From positions 21,744,244 to 21,808,243 of the forward strand of contig CM056395.1 of NCBI GenBank assembly GCA_029718625.1: DNA of 64,000 nt. The letters run 5' to 3'. The notes under the pieces were generated by a model. The model saw only the letters and a list, made by a program, of their open reading frames with translations. It was not told the origin of the DNA and did not search any database. Source of the stretch: Synaphobranchus kaupii. Its lineage: Eukaryota; Chordata; Actinopteri; Anguilliformes; Synaphobranchidae. The position numbers were made by a program, and so were the translations under genes. Below, one piece after another: positions 1 to 11,130 of the stretch (its first letter is position 1; each line of letters starts with the position of its first letter).

Positions 1-79
1 CACACACACACACACACACACACACATGCGCGCGCACACACACGCACAGACACATACATGCACGCATGCACAGACACAG

Positions 80-110
<31 letters not shown>

Positions 111-250
111 TTGCACGCACGCACGCACAGACGCACACACACACACACAGACATGCACAGACACACACAGACACACACAAACACACGTACGGACACAGAC
201 ACAGACAGACAGACAGACAGGCAGGCAGGCAGGCAGGCACACAAACACAC
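1..250. repeat. (CA)n-rich microsatellite
   Basis: This is a degenerate CA/CAGA array that begins at the window edge, with an (ACAG/GCAG)n end at 200-240. It should lie in an ints10 intron between exon 12 and the first off-window exon. Long open frames across it are repeat artefacts. Confidence 0.95.
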
Positions 251-311
251 GCTGGTGTTGACAGGTGTTGCAGGAAAAACACATTAAAACATGAGCAGGC
301 AACAGCAAGAG

Positions 312-410
312 AAATACACGTCTGTCTGTCTATGCCTTTTTTTATTGCTGGTAACTACAACTGAAGTTCCCTCACAGGAAAATAAAAGTTATTCTATTCC
401 ATTCTATTTT
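312..410 (+). mobile_element. Non-LTR retrotransposon 3' tail with ATTCT repeats
   Basis: The segment CTACAACTGAAGTTCCCT followed by AATAAA-like sequence and an imperfect ATTCT tail recurs at 41399-41475. Shared 3' ends with short tandem tails are typical of LINE-type insertions. No coding part is visible. Confidence 0.5.
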
Positions 411-1020
411 AAATACAGAGGGGGGCGTGGCCTGAGCTGGCTCTCAACATGGCGGCTCACTTTTTACAGTTCTGTACGGTAAGACCCTTCAGGTCACGTT
501 CAAAATGGAACTTGTTCGGAGTCACTCTGCGCTAAGTGAATTTATTAAAAATAATTCATTAGATTTATCTTTCAGATTCTTTACATGTGCTTCGTTTATC
601 AGCTCTATACAATCCCAAAAATCCACGAGGATCTTAATTACGCCTGAAAGGATGCTTTGTTTGTGGTGCCCTTGAACTGAAAGCTCAGGGACGCGCCCAC
701 ATTCAACCTCCATAGACAACCATGCTGAGCCTAAAGAAACCCTGCCAACTGGTATGAAAACAGTTTACTTTCTGAAAATGTTTCAAAGGTTTTTTCCAGT
801 CGGATCATCTCTAGCGCACACATGAAAGCGCCTGGTTTATAAACCACAAATTTACTCACACAGTGCATCTTGTGATGCAAGCACACATACAGAGACAGTC
901 AATGGAAAGCCGTGCAAAAAAATAATAATAATGTAGAAGTGCAACAAATCTCAGAGAAAGAAAAGGGGAAGTGGTGTCATTTTGTCATGTCAGGGTTTTT
1001 ATTGGGCCTAAGATTTTAAG
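411..1020. other. Intronic DNA with no recognised feature
   Basis: This stretch should be the 5' part of the ints10 intron after exon 12 on the minus strand. I see no conserved INTS10 exon in either orientation and no clear repeat boundary. Confidence 0.5.
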
Positions 1021-1041
1021 AGAGAAATGAGAGTTACTCAC

Positions 1042-1192
1042 GCGGTACTCTCCCAGGGCGTAGTGGCAGGAGGCGAGCTGGATGAGAGCACGCTGGTGCT
1101 CCCAGACTGCCCTGAGAGCCCATCTGCACCTGCTGGGGGGGCTGGAAGGAGGCCAGCTGGTGCAGACTGCTCAGAGCCTTCCTGTACTGACC
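1042..1192 (-). CDS. ints10: ints10 coding exon 12, frameshifted by one extra base
   Basis: The exon is 151 nt where 150 is needed. It begins [17 protein letters not shown] and ends [20 protein letters not shown] in the next frame. Comparison with the INTS10 block [14 protein letters not shown] places the surplus base at the CCC at 1101-1103 on the plus strand (CTGGGAG in the transcript). Its acceptor TTCCAG/GGTCAG is the source unit of the neighbouring minisatellite. Confidence 0.82.
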
Positions 1193-3162
1193 CTGGAACA
1201 GTATACCACCCCGTTAGATTCACCTAAACTCATACAATAATACTGCATCTGCTTATTAACACTGACCCTGGAACAGTAGAGTATTCTGGGGGCAATTGTA
1301 ACGGGGGGCAATTGCAACACCATAAAATTGCACCAATCTGAAACAAGCTAGAGCTGAGATTCTCACTCTGCACATGTGCAGTGATGTTCCCTCTCTGTGT
1401 GCCCAAAGACCAACTGATGCCCCATTCTCTGCTTTTTTTTATTTTTAACAAAGACTGTTTTTTGTTAAAATTGGTTTTGTGTTACAATTGACCCCAGAAT
1501 ACTCTATATCACCTAAACTCATACAATAATACAGCATGTGCTTTCTTACACTGACCCTGGAACAGTATACCACCCCCTCAGATTCACCTAAACTCATACA
1601 TAATACAGCATCTGCTTATTGACACTGACCCTGGAACAGTACACCACCCCGTCAGATTCACCTAAACTCATACAATAATACAGCATCTGCTTATTGACAC
1701 TGACCCTGGAACAGTACACCACCCCGTCAGATTCACCTAAACTCATACAATAATACAGCATCTGCCACCTAACACTGACCCTGGAACAGCACACCACCAC
1801 ATCAGATCACCTAAACCCATACAATAACACAGCATCTGCTTATTGACACTGACCCTGGAACAGTCCAGTAACCTGCCGAACTATTCTCCCGGTCAGGGCC
1901 CAATGAGGAGGATGCACTGCATCTTCTAAACCGCCGAAGAAGAGTTTGTGGAGGGAGGGAGGGAGAGGGGGGGGGGGGTAATAGAGACTAGGATGGAGGG
2001 CAGAAGGACGGTGGAGGGGACGATGGCGGAGGGAGAAGGGGATTGTGGGGGGACAGAGTGAAGGTGGAGAGATAGTGATGGTGTAGGGAAAGATGAAGGA
2101 GGGAAGGATAGAGAGAGATGGGGATGGCAGACAGAGGGAGGGCTGAAGTTGGGGAGGGGGGGTACCCCAGCGTTACCTGGTAGATTATCATGTCCGTGAG
2201 GAAGATCCTGAGCCACAGCCAGCTGTCAGTCTTCCAGGAGGCACAGATCCTATTGAACTCTGGAAAAAAGAGCTGATGAGCCTAAAGCTACACACGCGTG
2301 CACGTCACACATGAGGAAATAAACCACGCAGATCAACTGGCCAAGGCACTTTTTAAAAGTCATTTTCAGGCAGGTGGTAACTCTTGCAATGTAATTTTAA
2401 TGTGACTGTGGCTTCTCTAAGCTAAAACCATTTTTGACTCAGGAGGAACAGAGTCAAATCAAGAATGGACAATCTCTGGTAAACTGGCCAGAAATTCAAA
2501 TGAACTCAAATGAAACAAACCAAAGAGGTTTAGAGTGTTTAGGCAGTATTTAGTATCGCAGCCAATGAAAGAGTATCACTGGCTGTATTACAGTATCAGT
2601 CGTATTATGGTAGTATGAGTACAGCAGCATCAATAGTAGTATGGTAGCATGAGTAGGGCAGTATCAGTAAGTATGGTAGTATGAGTAGGGCAGTATCAGT
2701 AGTAGTATGGTAGTATGAGTAGAGCAGTATCAGTAGTAGTATGGTAGTATGAGTAGGGCAGTATCAGTAGTAGTATGGTAGTATGAGTAGGGCAGTAGTA
2801 TGAGTAGAGCAGTATCAGTAGTAGTATGGTAGTATGAGTAGGGCAGTATCAGTAGTACTTCAGCAGTACCAGTATTTCAGTATCAGTGGTAGTATGGTAG
2901 TATGAGTAGGGCAGTATCAGTGGTAGTATGGTAGTATGAGTAGTATGTGAGTTACAGTATGGGTGAACCCCACCTGTCTCCAGAGCCTCGTGTGAGTGCA
3001 GCAGGTCCCAGCTCTCTCTCGCCGTGCGGAAGCTGTCCAGCATGTCCGCCCACCCCGGCATCTCCGCCTTGCTGACCAGAATGTGGCGTCCGCGACCCTT
3101 CCCACTCACGTCCTCGTCATCGGAGCTCTGGGACGCACAGACAAACAGACAAACAGACACAC

Positions 3163-3197
<35 letters not shown>

Positions 3198-3537
3198 ACA
3201 CAAATAACATACATATAGTTATTAACATGAGTCAACACAGACAAGACCGGGTTAAAAATAAACTCCCCAATAGAGAGCACTGACACAGGCTGTGTCCAAG
3301 TGTGTGCATACCTGCATTTATACACAACACGTATTTAAATGAGAAACACACTCGAGAACAGTTAAGGAGTAAAATCAGACAGTAGATAAAATAGTGCTGG
3401 ATAAAGGGGTCCCCACAATGCATGGAAAACAGGTTTTTCACACAAGCATTCACAATGAGGCACGCTTCAGGAGTTTCACGGCACAAAGATCGGCATATGT
3501 CGTCTCAGACATTCTCACTCTCTCACACTCTCACACA

Positions 3538-3620
<83 letters not shown>

Positions 3621-4189
3621 GTATAAAGGGTGACGGCTAAAAACACTAGAGGCAGTGTGGCATAGCAGTTATGACAATGGGCTTGTAAGCAGAATGGTGT
3701 AGGTTCACTTTCCATAGGGAACACTGCTGCTCTGATCCTGCCAGTTGCAGCCAGGATCAGGTTCAAAGTTCTGACCCTGGCCTACACTGCAGCCAATAGG
3801 ACAGGCCCCGCCTACCTGCAGGACTTAATCCAGAACTATGTTCCTGCTCGACCACTTCGCTCTTCTACAGCAGGGCGACTCGCACTTCCCCCCCTCCGTG
3901 TCAACGGCTCTCGCTCGTCCCGACTGTGGAGCTTTTCCACCCTAGCTCCTCAGTGGTGGAATGAACTTCCCATTCCCCTATGTTCTACTCTATTTACCAT
4001 CTAATTTTACCGTCTCCCCCCACTTTACACAGCAATTAGGAATGCTCTACCGCAGCTGCACGTCCGTCACTTCACTGCAGCGCCCTCTGTTGGCTGAGAA
4101 TGGAATTACACTCATACAGGTCTGTGCTTGTGTGTGTATGCATGTGTATCCTGTATGTTTGTGTGTGTGTGTGTGTGCATCTCCTCTGT

Positions 4190-4229
<40 letters not shown>

Positions 4230-7200
4230 AACCCTCACCATGGTCTTCTCCCTGCCGTCTGCTAGCTTGCGTTTCTTGTGGGCGTGTTTGTTGGAGCCCC
4301 TCTCCAGCTCGGCCTCACTGTACACAGAGGCCAGGTCCTCCAGCATGATCCAGGGGCACTGCTCCGGGGGTGTTGTGGGCTGAGGGAGGAACACCCAAAA
4401 ACAACACTAACACTGCAGAACAGGTGAGCAAGGCTGCATAAAATACGCAGGACAGGTAATTAGCGATGTTCCGCGCTCACGCATTACCTGTACTGCTTAT
4501 TTTGGGTGGCACTGTAGCAAAAGTGAACAGGAAATATTAGCTATTATTATCAACTAGCTGTATTATTATTATTCCTTCTTCTTGCTAAGATAGTGAAAGT
4601 ACAGTACAAGACAGGTTTTTTTTTTGTTTTACTTCAAGTGAGGAAATGAACCAATGAAATTGCCTACACAGGTAAAGTTCTGGATGTTAAAGGACATTAA
4701 TGTTGTTTTTTCCCCACTTATGTTGCTCACCCTGGAAGAGCGCAGGCTGAACAGCGCTGATGTACAGGTACGCGCTGTGAAACAGCACCAGGGTGCTGCA
4801 GGTGACCACCTGGCTGCGGCAGCAGGAAAGTGTCTCCCCCCTCCAGGCTGGGCAGGTAATGACACAACTCCTTCATCCGCTGCAGGATCTCCACATAGCT
4901 CCTTAACGCATGAACACGCACGCACGCGACAATACACACAAACACACAAACACGCACATGCACACAGACACACACACACACACACATACACACAACACAC
5001 ATACACACACACACAAACACGCACGCACATACACACAACACAAAGACACACACACACACAATACACAGAAACACACACAGATACACACATGCACGCACAA
5101 ACACACACATTTATAAAAATACACGCACACAAAAAAAACACCATATTCCAGTATTAATTCAATAATAACATTACTATAACTTTTAGTACATTATATAGCA
5201 GCCTTGGGAAAAAAAAAGGCTTAAAAATAATGTAAAACCCAAAATGTAAATTCCCATATACCTCATACAAACATACACAGAAATATGGCCTTAATCGTAA
5301 AGCCCCATGAAGATTAGTAAAGGTCTATTCTGGCCCCCGGCCTGGCCTGCTCCAGCCTGGCTCAGCCCTCCCCGGCCCGGCCTGCTCCAGCCTGGCTCGG
5401 CCCTCCCAGGCCCGGCCTGCTCCAGCCTGGCTCAGCCCTCTCCAGCCCGGCCTGCTCCAGCCTGGCTCGGCCCTCCCCGGCCCGGCCCCTCACCGGCTCC
5501 CTTTGTCCCCCTGCCACTCGCAGCGCGCCCCTACGATGGCCAGGATGTCCAGCAGCCGCTCCCAGGGCTCAGACACCAGGGAGGATTTCTCCGTCAGCCC
5601 GTCGATGACGTAGCGCTGTGACCCCCGCAGGCCGCCGGGGGACTTCAGGCCCACGCCCTCCTGAGTGCCTGCACCCCCAAACACAGGGACCCCAAAAGCC
5701 TTCAACACTGAGACACAAGCAAGCCGGTCACCATGGAAAATAAACTATTCATTCCCGTTCACATATTATGCTTACACACAGAATCGGTAAAACTACTTTG
5801 TTCAAAGGAGTTGTGACCCCAAAAAAATTTAATTTGTAATAACAACAGATATAAACTCCTCCATTAATATGCAGGTTTTCTACAGAACAACAAATGCTAA
5901 ATTAATTGAAGGCCTTAAGATGTATTATCTAATAATGCACTTTCTTAAAAAGTTAACAAGACATTGACAACAATGAAAATCCCGCTTGTAGCGTGTTTAT
6001 CAAAGTTCGTCAGTTCTGGAAAACTGAATTTCGGTGTCACCAAATTCAACGTCACTTTGGATGGGTATAACCATGGAAAAAGGGGTTTTATCATGTGTTT
6101 TATTTCATAAAAAATTAGCTGAAAACAGAAAATCCAGCAGCTTCAAGCACTCGTTCATAATCCATGCACTTTCATATCTTAAGTCTTTCACATTCACCAT
6201 CGAGCACACTCAAGGTCCCGTAGGACCATGGGAAATGGAGTAAACCGCAGACACAGCCAGGTACTCAGCGTGGACAGACACTGCACTGCGGCACTGACAC
6301 GTCGGAGCTCTGTGTGCGCTACACGCATGTAATCGTACCCTGCAATGCGCTGTCGGCGGATGGTCCGCGTGTGACGTAGCCGATGTAGAACTCGGCGGCT
6401 TTGTGCATGTACTTGTAGAGCAGGCTGGCGGGCAGGCGCATGTCCGGGTTGTTGATGATCAGCGGAAGGACGTCACACACTGTGGAGGGGAGGGGGCAGT
6501 GGGGTGGGGTAGAGGACAAGGTGACAGAGGTCACGGAGCTACAACCACTCTGTAATTCCTTCACTCACAATGACGTACAAATACACAGCACTAAAAACCG
6601 CATTATGGGAATAATGATGTTCCTTAAAGTCTGATTTTGCTACAATTAGGCTCAACAGTGACATCCCTGTGGCCAAAGGCCTCCATCTCAGGCTGGGGGC
6701 TCTCACCGAACAGCTTCCTGAAACAGTTGACGGGCGACTCGAGGTCCTCGATGCTCTCAGCGTCCAGAAGCGTCTCTCCTAGACTCACCTGCGGGAACAG
6801 GAGCGTTTCAACACGGCTGAGGGAAATCCAACACTGAGCCATCATTTAATTAACCCTTTAATTAATGCTTTGTTTCAAATGCCACTTTAGGTAACACACA
6901 CACTAAATAAACATACTGCATAATACAATTATGCTATAAATGCATTATACATAAACACTACCACACAAATCAGAAAATTTTAATTATATAAGCATATCTG
7001 CTAAGGGACATGTTACTCACCACTTTCTGGTTCTCCCCAGAAAATCTTTTAGTATATTTTAATGACTTCTACTATTTTGTGTTCTTTATTGTGACAAGAA
7101 CTGCTCACTATTGTACATACAATAATACTAGTATACATACTTCAATATACTTTAAATTAAACTTACAGATAAAACCTGTCGTGCCGATGCTAAATCAGAT

Positions 7201-9303
7201 TATTTGTAAGCCCTAGTCACGGGGGCATTATCGAGGTGAGGACACTGAATTGAGTTAAATAATAATTCACGCTAGATTAAATTAACTTTCCCCACATATA
7301 CCGTATAGTTCTTACCAAAGTGCACTACTGTTCAGCTCAAATGAAAGAACAGGGACAAGAGAAAGGCCCATATATAGCACAAGCTGAAGGGGCCATTGAA
7401 GCGGATGCCACTGACCCCGTGTTGAACCACAGACTCTGGGAAACGTCTCAGCAGCAGCAGTAGCATCTCTGCCTTCTCCAGGGTGTTGAAGCACTGCTCT
7501 GTGGCCTTCAGCAGCATCTCACACTGAACACGCCCAGGCAGGGTCTCAAACAGGCCTGACAGACAGACAGACAGAGATAAGAACCACAGGTTGGCTCAAG
7601 TACGGCCTGAGACTGTCACATACAGCTCACACTGAGCATGCCCAGAAAAGGCCTCAAAACTGACCAGAAACACTTTCCCACAGACATGGATAGGCACAGG
7701 GGTACAGAGCATTACCACAGACAGACATATTACACTGGACACACTGGAGCAGGGTATGACACTGCCTCAAACAGCTCACAGACAGACAGACAGACAACTC
7801 ACACTCGACAGGGGAAAAATATCTGAAACAAACCCAAACACAGGCACATAAACAGCTCACACAGACAGAAATATCAGTCTACATGGTGCCATGCAGAGAG
7901 AAACGGGTAGAGAAATCCAGTAGGAAACTTATCCGTGGGGAAGAGAGATGAGGACAACTCTATTTATCCTGGGAAATGTAGTTACCCAAATGTAGTTCTC
8001 TCCTACCTCTGAGGAACTGTGCGTGTTTGTCCTGGCAGTCGCTCCGCAAAGCTGCAGTGATCACCGTGATCTCCCGCCAAACTGCCGGCTGATCTGGGAA
8101 GTTCACAAACCTGCAGGACAGAGTAGAGAAGTGTCTTTCGCACACAAAAAATTCAAGAAACTACAAGCTGCACTGTCCAACAGAATTTTTTTGTTCTGGG
8201 CAAGAGGATCAAAGAAGCAAAACGACTGCAAACTTGACCACACCTGAAAAATGACCACACCTTGCTAAGCCTGGTCCCCTGTGTGACCCCAATATCAAAA
8301 GTAGAGATATTTTTTTACCCTACAAAATGTTTCAGCCAAGAGAAACACCATTAAATGAATGTCATTAAAAAAATGTATCACCGTGAGAATGACAAATGCC
8401 AGACTGCTCATAGTTAATAATGTCACTCCAAACTGCTCACAGCCCCTGTTTCTAGACAACACGCAAACGCCAATGTCCTTTGAGCACCCAAGACATACCT
8501 TTACCAGGTACATGGATATTCCACATCCCTGCAAGTGCATGTAGGGGAAGTATGTTACTCATGGACTGGTCCTGTCTTCTAACGAAATTAATTAGGGGAA
8601 TGATCGTTGATGTTTAGGTAACGTTCACTGATGGCAACTAACTGCATGAGAACTATTGCCACGTACATAACGTTACACAACATTAGTCAATACATTTTTA
8701 ATCACAACACAGCTTTTCAATGAAATTATACATACATGTATGTATTTTAAAAAAATAATCAGATTGTGTTTTTGAAACTTACATGTCGTAGAGCAGTCTG
8801 CCAGCAGAAGCAGTCCTCTCCGCGTTGCGCTCGATGGTATACATTTCATACTGACAGAGAGGGATAAAAAACGTTTGACAGGCAGCTCATTCCAGCACCT
8901 GCATAGTATCAAAGTGGTGTCCGTTTGAGAGGAGACCAACACACAGGCATCACTAGCCTCACAAAGATGTAACTTTACTTGTGTTTGCTCATCGCAGTTG
9001 TCCAGTTACTAGCTGTGGTTGATTAGACGGTGTTACACGTTTTCGGCATTGTTGTTCGACATCACTATGTCGGAAGACCGCTACGTTGGAACTCACTTTA
9101 CACTGCTAAGATAGCTAACGTTAGCTAGCTAATTCAGCTGTTGAATACAAAATAACTCATAAACCCCAACTCACCTGTATGTTAAAATCTGCGGGGTAGA
9201 GGGTTCGAGCAGTAATGAGCCACGCTTTGGCAGCCCATGGATCATCAGTAACCAGCTCCCGAGCTCTTTTTACTAAAAACTCACAGTCCCCCTGCGCCGA
9301 CAT
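1042..9303 (-). CDS. ints10: Integrator complex subunit 10, 5' twelve coding exons (3' end outside window; three frameshifts)
   Basis: INTS10 is a nuclear subunit of the Integrator complex, which cleaves snRNA 3' ends and terminates paused transcription. Coding exons, in transcript order: 9175-9303, 8783-8850, 8007-8110, 7416-7555, 6707-6788, 6339-6479, 5494-5668, 4731-4901, 4239-4379, 2974-3127, 2177-2259, 1042-1192. All splice sites are GT-AG. The start is ATG at 9303-9301; the protein opens [18 protein letters not shown], close to human INTS10. Other hallmark blocks are [73 protein letters not shown] and [19 protein letters not shown]. The part here covers about 512 residues of a roughly 710-residue family, so the C-terminal fifth lies left of position 1. 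Exons 8, 9 and 12 each have one surplus base (separate entries). Clean splice sites and high conservation argue for a functional gene with sequence errors, but a recently disabled copy cannot be excluded. Confidence 0.93.
1186..1863. repeat. Minisatellite built from the ints10 exon 12 splice acceptor, about 73-75 bp per unit
   Basis: The string ACTGACCCTGGAACAG recurs at about 1186, 1261, 1550, 1624, 1699, 1774 and 1847. In the transcript it reads CTGTTCCAG/GGTCAG, the 3' splice site and first six bases of exon 12. Units also share CACCTAAACTCATACAATAA. Unit two is interrupted by a MITE at 1277-1506. Confidence 0.88.
1277..1506. mobile_element. MITE with AGAGTATTCTGG termini, copy 1
   Basis: Inverted ends AGAGTATTCTGGGGGCAATT and the near-complement ending CCAGAATACTCT are flanked by TA, as in Tc1/mariner-type MITEs. 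It sits inside a minisatellite unit, so it inserted after that array began to form. A related copy in opposite internal orientation is at 25914-26091. Confidence 0.75.
1925..2165. repeat. G/A-rich (purine) tract
   Basis: Plus-strand low-complexity GGGAGGGA/GGTGGAGGG sequence including a G run at 1967-1978. In the ints10 transcript it becomes pyrimidine-rich intron sequence just downstream of the exon 11 donor. Confidence 0.7.
2572..2945. repeat. AGTATGGTAGTATGAGTAGG minisatellite
   Basis: About ten degenerate copies of a roughly 33-bp unit containing AGTATGGTAGTATGAGTAGG and GCAGTATCAGTAGT. It lies in the ints10 intron immediately downstream (transcript sense) of the exon 10 donor at 2973. 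Confidence 0.85.
3140..3200. repeat. (CA)n microsatellite upstream of ints10 exon 10 acceptor
   Basis: ACAGACAAAC followed by a CA run ends within about 15-20 nt of the exon 10 3' splice site (exon end 3127). In the transcript this is a UG/UCUGUUUG-rich tract in the polypyrimidine position. Confidence 0.85.
3540..3619. repeat. (CA)n microsatellite
   Basis: A nearly perfect CA run of about 37 repeats after a CTCTCT lead-in, inside the ints10 intron between exons 9 and 10. Confidence 0.95.
3731..4000 (+). mobile_element. L2-like LINE reverse-transcriptase C-terminal fragment
   Basis: Plus-strand translation gives [20 protein letters not shown], then [15 protein letters not shown] and later [19 protein letters not shown]. 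This is the typical end of fish L2/CR1-clade ORF2 proteins. The piece is 5'-truncated and antisense to ints10. Confidence 0.7.
4131..4227. repeat. (TG)n microsatellite next to ints10 exon 9 donor
   Basis: A TG-rich tract on the plus strand, (CA)n in the transcript, that starts about 12 nt after the exon 9 5' splice site. CA repeats are known hnRNP L binding elements; an effect here is inference. Confidence 0.9.
4239..4379 (-). CDS. ints10: ints10 coding exon 9, frameshifted by one extra base
   Basis: The exon is 141 nt where 140 is needed. It enters in the frame reading NTPGAVPL, which aligns with the NAPSQVPL segment of INTS10. It continues as [20 protein letters not shown] in the next frame. 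The surplus base lies near 4350-4355 (GGATC in the transcript). The donor follows EKTM, and the intron becomes a (CA)n repeat 12 nt downstream. Confidence 0.82.
4731..4901 (-). CDS. ints10: ints10 coding exon 8, frameshifted by one extra base
   Basis: The exon is 171 nt, but its flanking phases require 170. The first part reads [20 protein letters not shown] in frame from exon 7. The second part ([18 protein letters not shown], then [10 protein letters not shown]) matches INTS10 only in the next frame. The switch falls at or near the run of six C at 4836-4841 (six G in the transcript); removing one base there joins the two conserved halves. The acceptor is TTAAG/GAGC and the donor CAGG/gtgagc. 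Confidence 0.85.
4905..5110. repeat. Degenerate (CA)n array upstream of ints10 exon 8 acceptor
   Basis: A roughly 200-bp imperfect CA array begins a few bases from the exon 8 3' splice site (exon end 4901). In the transcript it is a UG-rich stretch leading into the acceptor. Confidence 0.9.
5330..5490. repeat. C-rich minisatellite beside ints10 exon 7 donor
   Basis: Four to five copies of a roughly 36-bp unit containing GGCCTGCTCCAGCCTGGCTC and AGCCCTCCCC. It ends a few bases before the exon 7 donor (exon begins at 5494), so in the transcript the intron opens with G-rich repeat sequence. Confidence 0.9.
9175..9303 (-). CDS. ints10: ints10 coding exon 1 with start codon
   Basis: This exon encodes the first 43 residues and ends in frame at ATACAG before GTGAGT. 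The ATG at 9303-9301 is chosen because the residues after it match the known INTS10 N-terminus directly. A TAACGTTA palindrome sits just upstream at 9313-9320. Confidence 0.93.
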
Positions 9304-10170
9304 GTTTGCATAACTAACGTTAGATGTCTTGCAAGCTGGCTAATTTATTGATGCTATCTAGTCGAAAAAGAGAACACAACACACATTGTCAAGTGCCTTG
9401 GCGCAGAAAACGGCAAGGTTAAAATCGATTAAACTGAGGCGTAAATACAGTTATCAATGTTCTAAAATGAGACAATTTATATTACACCTGACTATAAAAA
9501 AGATTTCTGAAACCATGCAAATGATTCATTGTTATTTCAGAAAAAAATTGAGAGCGTTTTGATGACATACTTCAATGGTCGCATAAAGATGACGTAACGC
9601 CAATACGATGCGCTGTCTGCTTTGAGTTTTCTTCGTAGGCTCCCGATGGTAGGCCCCGAGTATTCACGTTTCTTGGCTATAATAATTTACATATCCACAA
9701 TTTGAACTATTTCTGTGTATTTGGTACTGGCATCTTTACAGATTCAACCTTGTCATACAATTTTTTCAGTAAATATATGAGCACAAAAAGCCCTTTTAGA
9801 AAATATTTATTTTAGGCTATGATTTCCCCCCACTTGCCTACTGATGATGACAGATCCACAGTCCACATATGTCGCTAGTGCTCTTTAAGTCTTCAAGCTT
9901 TTTGACTTAGTGAACATACTTCAAGAGATACATAAAACAGACTGATGGTTTATGGTGTTTTGTGGCTAATAACAAAATTGTGTTATTAGTAAGACATGTA
10001 CTGGAAGCAGTAAGAGCTGTGTATGTGTAGCCTACACTAATGTACGTATGTAGGTTTAATTTACACAGAATTCTGTAAAAGTTGAACTACTGCAACAAAA
10101 TTGGTTTCCAGCTGTTATTTCCTCACATCTGCATCTGGCATAATGTGCTTTCTTAATTCTATGATCCCAT
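9304..10170. promoter_or_regulatory. ints10 5' flank and presumed promoter
   Basis: This region lies immediately upstream of the ints10 start codon. TAACGTTA palindromes occur at 9313 and, inside intron 1, at 9116. No TATA box was assigned and no other coding sequence was seen. The promoter call rests on position only. Confidence 0.4.
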
Positions 10171-10345
10171 CTGGAGGTGGAAATTCCAGGGGTCAGAAAA
10201 TAAAAACACTGCCATGTTTTTCTTCCACCCATGAACTCAGCCAGCTGATTTCACAAATTAGTCCTACCTCCTGAATGAAGAATTGTGCTATTTAGCAAAT
10301 GCAGGTGATTGGAGCAAAATACTGGGGAGGACTTTTACTTTCCAG
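10171..10345. mobile_element. AGCCAGCTGATTTCAC MITE family, copy 1
   Basis: Shares with 26394-26585 and 37051-37244 the core TCAGCCAGCTGATTTCAC, the string GAAGAATTGTGCTA and GGTGATTGGAGCAAAATA (the last shortened in one copy). The left end is degenerate and the right terminal repeat is lost, so this looks like the oldest copy. Confidence 0.7.
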
Positions 10346-10530
10346 CTCTGTAATTCCAACAATACGATTATATTAATGTGTGACATGCCAGCAACAGATA
10401 GCTACCACCAGTCCTTCAGATGTAACGCCTGTTTCCTAAAGTATGTCCTAATAAGGGATTATGTGGCTGTTAAGGGGAGGAACCTCATTCCCTCCTAGAA
10501 TACTTGCCTGGAAGCACAACTTTGAAAATG

Positions 10531-11130
10531 ATGATGTGCCTTGTGCAAGTGTACTCCTACCCGGTGGAGGTGGGAAGGGATGTAACTCATTATAGATGCC
10601 CTGGAGGACATCTACAACACCTGCTGCCTCCACAAGGCAACCAACATCGCCAAGGACCCAACTCACCCCTGCCACCCCGTTTGCCCCCCTGCCATCTGGG
10701 AGGTGTTACAGAACTATTCACGCCAGCACATCCACAGCTTCTTCCCCAGAGCCGTCATTCGGCTGAACCAGGACATTAGCCACTCCCACACTTCCTTGTT
10801 ATAATATTCTGAACGTGCAATAATAATACCTGCCCTGATCAGCATTATGCACTTTACAAATTGCACAATCCATTCACACTATTTCAAACAGACAGACATA
10901 TATGCATATTGAATGTCTGGGTTTGGCATGTCAAGTGTGAGGATGTACATATATTTTTTTTATGGATGTATATTTTTAACCTCTCTTCTATTCTGTTATT
11001 GTGATTATTTCTATTATTATTATGTGTTTATATTTTAGCCTGTTGTAAGCATCACTCAGGGAGTCACACCTGAATTTCATTGTACTGCTGTACAATGACA
11101 ATAAAGTATTTTATTCTATTCTATAAAGAT
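10531..11130 (+). mobile_element. LINE 3' remnant (ORF2 C-terminus, 3' UTR and ATTCT tail)
   Basis: Plus-strand frames give TNIAKDPTHPCHPV and HSFFPRAVIRLNQD. These resemble the DxxHP...FFPxAIxxLN end of fish non-LTR ORF2 proteins. It continues into TTCATTGTACTGCTGTACAA, then ACAATAAAG and an ATTCT-type tail near 11110-11125. It is 5'-truncated and frame-broken. Confidence 0.65.
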
